From: Pisolithus tinctorius
Lineage: Eukaryota > Basidiomycota > Agaricomycetes > Boletales > Pisolithaceae
Direction of reading: 5' to 3'
DNA length: 64,000 nt
NCBI GenBank assembly: GCA_024663395.1
Contig: JANFAH010000132.1
Span: 1-64,000 of the forward strand
Made by a program: the position numbers and the translations under genes. Positions 58,111 through 64,000 of the stretch are shown here, piece by piece (position 1 is the first letter of the stretch; each line of letters starts with the position of its first letter). The notes under the pieces are model-generated. The model was given only the letters and a program-made list of their open reading frames with translations, searched no databases and was not told where the DNA came from.

Positions 58111-58771
58111 CTATGCACCGTAGAGACGCCATGCAAAGTAGGCTCCCAACAACCCCAATGGAAGGAAGTACATCATGCTACGGAAGACGGGTTGTAAGAT
58201 AATTGACAACACCGCGGAGACAGGAACGCATACTTGGATCCCTTTTCAACTGCGTCGTGAACTACTGGGATGGGTGCAGGTTTGGGCGACTTGAGTTTGA
58301 GCAACTGTCAAAGCATCACGTTTGGAAAGGAACTGCAGAAGAGGGGTTAAGGGGGCTTACACCGTCCTTGTCCAACTCGCCAATGAGCATGCCCGGCAGT
58401 AGCTCACGGGCCTCATCGGAATGACCGACGTCCTCGAAGGCGTCCGTTGCGTCCTTGCCTAAGTTGACACGTCAGCAACGTTGGACTCGGAATCTCTTCG
58501 ATGAGCGCGCGACGCACCAGCCTCGGTTAGAATGACCTCGTCACCTCCGGGATGCTAGATTCCGCCTGTGAGCAGATATATACAGGTAACGGGTAGACAC
58601 AGTTGTACCTCGTCGATGAACTTTGTGACATCGTACACTACCAAGGCAACATATGGCGTGAGCGGCAAAATCACGTTAAGGCTTATACACACCCTTTTCG
58701 TGGACAAGGACGTAGAGAGAGTCCCTGGTATTGTGGGCCTGGAACTCTTCGAGGGTAATAACCTTGGCCAT
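58111..58771 (-). CDS. CYB5: Cytochrome b5, C-terminally membrane-anchored
   Basis: Small haem protein that passes electrons to fatty-acid and sterol desaturases at the ER. The ATG at 58771 reads [20 protein letters not shown], then after short exons [10 protein letters not shown] and [13 protein letters not shown] (first haem ligand His) and [19 protein letters not shown] (second haem ligand His). [11 protein letters not shown] precedes a linker and the tail anchor [20 protein letters not shown], with TAG at 58111-58113. At least five small exons. The acceptor before HPGG is CTAG at about 58560. Confidence 0.88.
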
Positions 58772-59338
58772 GGAGGAGGAGAGAAAATTCGGGAAGCGAG
58801 CGAAGTTGGTGACACGAGTCTTTTTCAAACAGAGGGGGGTATAAAAACCGCCGGTCAGATTCCCACCATCAAGCGGCGGGCTCTAACACGGTTTCACAAG
58901 TTGATCACGATGTCTGGCCAGGAAAACAGTATATTTTATTACACGGGAGCATGTTCGCAAGGTTTAGTACTCGAATGACCATGGAATATAATACAAAAGT
59001 ATTGGACATTCAAGCGTGGACCAAGCGTCGGTCGATCTCCCACTTGCACCAGTAAGAAACGAAAGCACCTCTGAGCTGTGTCCCTAGGCAAAGGCGAGTG
59101 GAGCTGTCCAACAGGATGATGATCACAACAGCGACACAAAAGCGAGCCTCAGATCAACACAACTTCAGCTTGAAAGAACGTTGGACATGCGAGTGTTGTC
59201 GTGCGTCGGAAGTTGAAACAATATATACCACAACCAAACTCCGCTCGAATAGTTCATGGCCCGATGCACTGCCAAGTCTTTCCAACCTGGTGTCGCACTG
59301 CCCACGGTCGCCCTCAACTCGTCATTCCCACCAACAAT
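58772..59338. other. Divergent promoter region
   Basis: About 570 bp between the cytochrome b5 start and the next plus-strand start. Short open frames only. Confidence 0.4.
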
Positions 59339-62300
59339 ATGGCCCTCAACGACGAGCAGGCCGACATTCTCGGCGGCCCTTTGCTACAAAAACCACAAAA
59401 TGATCTCTTTGGAATGCTAATACAATGCTTGGCCGCTTTCAAGGGTGCAGCGGCCGTCTTTCTTGGTTTATTAGCATGGGCGACCTTCGTACACCTTCGT
59501 GAATACATTCGAAGAAATCGCGACCTCAGCTACAGAAAGTATGTTTTAGCTGACATCTTTGACCGTCTTCCTACCTGCTTACGGGACTCTCCTTCCAGAG
59601 CGATGCGCAGAAAACACGGCATTCCCGACTCAGACTGTCGACCTTTTGCAGTTGCCTACGCAGCAGCCAACCGTGCGCGCACAGAACGCGAGGCCAGGGG
59701 ACGTAACAATCTCGCAAGTCATGTCCCATCGGGATCGGACAATCTCCAGCCTGGTGACAGTCAGCATCGCATTCCACCAGTGGGTGCGTCACATGGTGAG
59801 CATCAGCTCAGGAGACGGCTGCCCGAATCAACCGGTAAGCCTTGGCAGAAGCCAATTTGCGAGACAAACGTGGCTGATCTGATCACACTTTGTATTCATC
59901 ATGGGGTATCTAGATGCGCGTGGACCATCGCCTTTCCAGAATTTTCCCGGCATAGCAAAACGCGTACAGGTGCAGGACTTCAAGCGCCCGGACGTTGGCC
60001 CACCCAATTTTGCGGAGCGATACAACCCCAATACCCGCCACTCTCGTCAACTACCCGAACCAGCTCGTGGAGCCCTCTCCCCGATCAGAAGGCCTGCTTC
60101 CAGACGCATTAGCAGGAAGGTTCACCACATCGACCACGATGCTGCAGAAGCCCCTCGGAAGCGGTCGTATGCTGCCGAAAGCGATGATGAGCCGGACGGT
60201 TACATGAAAAAGACACGCATAGATGGCGAAGACCTTATTGACGGAGACGAGGAAGCAGATTGGTACGCTCAATATACCGGCTCACGGTCCCAGCCTGTGG
60301 CGTCTTCGTCTCGTGTCTCTATCAATGGTCAATCATACGGACACGAGGCCGACGAACCCGTCGATGAAATTATGGAGGATCTTGATGATGAATTTGCCGA
60401 GTTGCCATCTATACCTCGTGGCAAGAAACGTGACCGTGCAGAAGCCGGATCCACGTTTGGCGCCGACGATGAAGATGACGTTCACACTGAGAAATCAAAC
60501 CGCCATCGGAAACGTCGATCAGTGTCTAAGCGAAAATCGGAAACACATCCCAGGGGGAAGAAGAGAGATCGGGAGATGGAGTTCCCTGAGAGTGAAGGTG
60601 AAGGTGCTGTTACGGAGAGTCTGAAGAGGGATAGTCAGCGCACATCAAAGAAGAGGAAGGGGAAGAGAGCTACGTCTGACGAAACCAAGATGGATACCTC
60701 TGTGGAGGATGCTCGGGTATCTAAGGACCCTCTCTGTGGCGGTCGTAAGGTCGGTGAAGAATGGGAAGCAGGTGATGTCCGGTACAAGGTCGGCGACAAA
60801 GGAGAGCGACTACGCCTTGCTTTGGTTAAGAAGGCTCGGAATAAATACCACATGGTATGTCACAGACGTGTTATGAGATTACTCCTACTGACGTGGAACT
60901 TCGCAGCCCGAGGACTCTCAGCATCCGGACCGCGCTGCGGCTCTCGAAATCTACGTTGAAACATGGATGACAGAGGAGCAATATAAGCAAGCAGAAGAGC
61001 GACAGGATGTCGTTCCGCAGGATGTGCGACCTTCGACGGAATCTACATCTCCGCATCCCCCTGAATCACCTTCGAAGAAGGGTAAAGATCTTTTGTGGGA
61101 TTCTGTCACTAGCAGCCCTGTCTCTCGCCGTCCGTTCCGTCAATCTCTCACAGCCAATACTACCATGCGGATAAATCCTTTCCAACAATCTCAGAGTCAA
61201 CCAAATCTAAGTCGCCGCATTGGTTCACCCAGTGCTTCTGTATCTCCTCACCTGGTGGGTGCCACCGAGAGCCCTACGCGACCCGGTTTCCGTGGATTCT
61301 CGAAGTGGGAAAAACAAGACCGTGAAGCGGAGGCTATGGCTAAAATACGCGCCAAAATGCAGGAGCAAAAGAAGAGTGAAGCTATGAAGAGCAGCGAGGT
61401 GCCAACGAGTACAATTACTCCCGGCTCGTGTGCACAGACCCTGACAGTTCCTGCTATTACTTTAACTCCTGCCTCACCCTCGCCAGTGGAAGGAAAGCCG
61501 CTGATGACTGAAGCCAAGTCTGCACCCTCAATCTCCTTTCAGCCACCTTCTGCCGCCAAGACCGAAGGAACCACCTCTGCTCCCGGCACGGCTACCACGT
61601 CTGGTTTCTCCGTGTTGCCAAGCGCTACACCTGCGGTTCCAAGTGTTCCCCAACTCAGCACAAGTGCAGTCCCTTCGTCTACCCCTTCCTTCTCCTTTGC
61701 TCCTCCGGCTCAACCATCGACCACCACTGTGCCCACGGCGACTACGACGCCCTCCACCTCCACCTCCCTATCAAATTTCTTATCGAAGACTACTGCACCT
61801 TCCTCTTCTGCTGCGACATCTGCTCCCTCAACGACCCCGTCTTTCTCGTTCCTTGCACCGACTCAGACCCAGCCTTCATCTGGAACTACCACCCTAACCA
61901 CAGAAGCACCCAAAGCTCCTGCCTTTTCGTTCGCCAAGCCCAGTGTGCCAGCCGTGGCATCCCAGGCAGCCACAACTCCTTCATCCTCTACACCAGCGAC
62001 AACTGCACCTCCAGCAACGTCTGGGTTTATGTTAACACCTTCCACTTGGCAAACTGCGGCTCCGGCACCGTCGGGGTCGAAGCCATCAACACCTGGTTTC
62101 TCCTTCCTGACCACTCCATCAGCAACTACCACGAGCCCTGCTGCACCTTCGAAGTTCTCGTTCGGGCAGCCATCTGCTAGCCCAGCGTTCTCCACTGCTA
62201 CTCCGACCATTCCTGATAGTAAGCCAAAGTTCACTTTTGGTGTACCTACCACTTCAAGTAGTGCTTCCGCCGCTGGTGAAACCAAGGAGCCGGCGCCTTC

Positions 62301-63486
62301 CTCTGCGTTTTCAGGGGCCGCGGGGGCGAAAGCACCTGCTTTTGGCGGTGGTTCTACATTTGGCGCTCCATCCTTTACGAGTGCCTTCGGAAAGCAGACG
62401 GAGGCTGGAGCAACCACGACAGCTGCCGACGCCAGCGGCTCGTCGAATGCCGCTCCCAAGCCAGTTTTTGGAACAGGGACGTCCACGAATACATTCCCGA
62501 CCACAGCCACCATTTCTCCCTCCACCAGCAACACAACCCCCGCAAATAACACAATCCTGTTTGGGAACAGTGCGACCCCTTTGAAGGCTGCATCTTCGTT
62601 CGGTAACAGTGGGTTTGGCTCGTCAGGCTCTATGTCTCCATTCCCGTTTGGAAAGAAGGATGACACCTCGGGATCAACAGTTGCGGCTAGCAATGGAACA
62701 ACAACGAAGTCTTCGTTTGCGCCGTCAGGCAACACGCCCGCGTTCGGCCAGCCTGCTTCTGGGGAGAGCAATGCGACAACCTCATCGTCGGCCACTACTT
62801 CCAAGCCCACGTTCTCGTTTGCTCCCTCATCAGGTGGTGCTACATCCATGTTTGGCCAGCGTTCATCGTCGACGACGAAGGAAGCTTCGGCGGCGGGCAG
62901 CGATGCACCATCGAAGCCGATATTCTCGTTTACCGCCAACCCGAGTAATACTACGTCTGCCTCTAGCCAACCCTCTTCTTCTGCTAGCAACACGGCATCA
63001 AGTAGTGCACCAACCAAACCGGCGCTCACGTTTGGGGCTCCAACGAACGGTGCCGCGTCGGTGGCCGCACCCGGCTCCGTTGGTTCGAGCAACCTGCCCC
63101 CCACGACGACCACTAGTGAAGCACCAAAATCTACTTTTTCCTTTACTGGCTCACAGAGCAGCAACGCTACATCTGCATTCGGTTCAGCTCCTGGCGGCGA
63201 ATTTGCACCCAAGCCGACGTTCCCGTTTAATCCAACAGGTACTAGTTCGTCATCCACGACCAACCCGGTGTTCGGCGCACCATCTGCCACCTCATCCTCT
63301 ATTTTTGGTGGCCAATCTTTGACTCCCAGCACACCCGGGACGACAGAGCCGACGACACAGTCACAGTCCGTGTTTGGGAAACCATCGGGGACGACACCGT
63401 CTGCATTTGGCTTTAATGCCACGCCTGGAAATACGACGTTTACCTTTGGGAAGCCGGCGAGCCAGAACCAAAAACAGGAGCAGTGA
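59339..63486 (+). CDS. FG-repeat nucleoporin with predicted N-terminal transmembrane segment (POM121-like architecture)
   Basis: Preferred model: exons 59339-59538, 59599-59834, 59914-60854 and 60907-63486. Exon 1 has one hydrophobic helix (FKGAAAVFLGLLAWATFVHL) followed by basic residues; exon 2 continues AMRRKHGIPDSDCRPFAVAY. The 79 nt intron 59835-59913 (GTAAGC...CTAG) joins in phase to ARGPSPFQNFPGIAKRVQVQ. The middle is acidic, then strongly basic with NLS-like clusters (RHRKRRSVSKRK). WEAGDVRYKVGDKGERLRL and, across the next intron, PEDSQHPDRAAALEIYVETW form a conserved module, as in fungal Nup1/Nup124-type proteins. The last 750 residues carry FSF, FxFG and FG repeats, ending FTFGKPASQNQKQEQ. 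Alternative: two genes, with the nucleoporin starting at ATG 59901. Confidence 0.7.
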
Positions 63487-63815
63487 TTTTGTTCGTTTCT
63501 CCGGATCTGAAGCAGCACTATTGAATGAGCTGCTGCTGCAAATTACCCCAGGAAAAGATGGACATTATAACATGTCCTTTCTAATGTCTCATGCAGCGTG
63601 GAGGCTGCACACGCATCGACATCATCTTCATGTACGAGTAGGCACGCATCCTACGGCATCATGTTTTTTTTTTCCTTTGTCTCGTTAACAATCAGTGGTT
63701 TACCCTTTTTTTGTCGCGCGAATCTAATATTCCATCCGATGAGACTCGCAAAAGGATGATCAACCTGCAGGGACTCGATGTCGTGATGAGGGGGAATGTT
63801 TGCCAGTCTCATAAC
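63487..63815. other. Intergenic stretch
   Basis: About 330 bp between the nucleoporin stop and tRNA-Arg. No gene seen. Confidence 0.4.
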
Positions 63816-63887
63816 GGCCGCCTGGCGAAATGGCATCGCGTCTGACTACGAATCAGGAGATTGCAGGTTCGACCCCTGCGGTGGTCA
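63816..63887 (+). tRNA. tRNA-Arg (anticodon ACG), no intron
   Basis: Acceptor GGCCGCC/GGTGGTC with discriminator A, anticodon stem TCTGA/TCAGG, loop CTACGAA with anticodon ACG, T arm GCAGG-TTCGACC-CCTGC. T-rich terminators follow at 63891 and 63904. Confidence 0.9.
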
Positions 63888-64000
63888 TATCTTTTTCATA
63901 TCTTTTTTTTTTCTGGAATTTTATCAAACCGTAAGAGATGCGATAGTATCAGCTGACTACACTACAGGCTTAATATCAGTACCAAGGTTTCCAAGTAATA

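Noticed and set aside
59901..60959. Separate nucleoporin gene starting at ATG 59901
   Set aside because: Possible, but the ATG falls inside a good GT-AG intron whose splice joins the upstream exon in phase; kept as the alternative model.
61863..63518. 551-codon open frame on the minus strand opposite the FG nucleoporin
   Set aside because: It is a shadow of the low-complexity FG-repeat coding sequence; its composition is the antisense of Ser/Thr/Pro codons and it has no motif.
1..64000. CRISPR arrays, bacterial promoters or operons
   Set aside because: The sequence is a spliced eukaryotic nuclear region; no regularly spaced short direct repeats were seen apart from coding repeats.

Overview
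The window is nuclear DNA of a filamentous basidiomycete, most likely an Agaricomycete. Genes are packed on both strands and broken by many 47-80 nt GT-AG introns. Two of the three tRNA genes carry short introns beside the anticodon. Proteins are eukaryotic and fungal in type: fungal TRP/FLC channel, Trm10, Kae1, Tom20, RNA polymerase I RPA135 and FG nucleoporins. There are no operons. Protein ends are given from start to stop codon; some internal splice sites are inferred from reading frame only and are marked as such.

Layout. 0-3.4 kb: a TRP/FLC-like membrane protein running off the left edge. 3.6-7.7 kb: a mitochondrial group with a lipoate-protein ligase, complex I subunit NDUFA8, a small unknown gene and complex I assembly factor NDUFAF3. 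8.4-19.8 kb: the accessory region, a tandem duplication of a three-part unit (cyclin A, cyclin B, degenerate ORF X). Unit 1 is split by a 5.2 kb Ty1/copia retrotransposon with near-identical LTRs. 20.1-27.6 kb: KAE1, tRNA-His, a SET-domain gene with three apparent frameshifts, TOM20 and an unusual protein kinase. 28.7-32.8 kb: PP4 regulatory subunit 3. 33.0-35.8 kb: tRNA-Asn, TRM10 and an acyl-protein thioesterase. 35.8-38.4 kb is gene-poor. 38.4-48.2 kb: complex I assembly factor NDUFAF5, a long C2H2 zinc-finger protein and a long disordered protein of unknown function. 48.4-56.3 kb: RPA135 and, divergent from it, a Nup98-type nucleoporin. 56.6-58.8 kb: an Rcf2-like HIG1 protein and cytochrome b5. 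59.3-63.5 kb: an FG-repeat nucleoporin whose best gene model begins with a transmembrane segment, as in animal POM121. The window ends with tRNA-Arg.

Themes. Mitochondrial respiration recurs (NDUFA8, NDUFAF3, NDUFAF5, Rcf2, lipoylation, Tom20), as do tRNA biology (Kae1, Trm10, three tRNA genes) and the nuclear pore (two FG proteins about 3 kb apart). The least ordinary elements are the duplicated cyclin cluster, whose intact second copy gives the exact empty site of the retrotransposon, and the candidate transmembrane FG nucleoporin.
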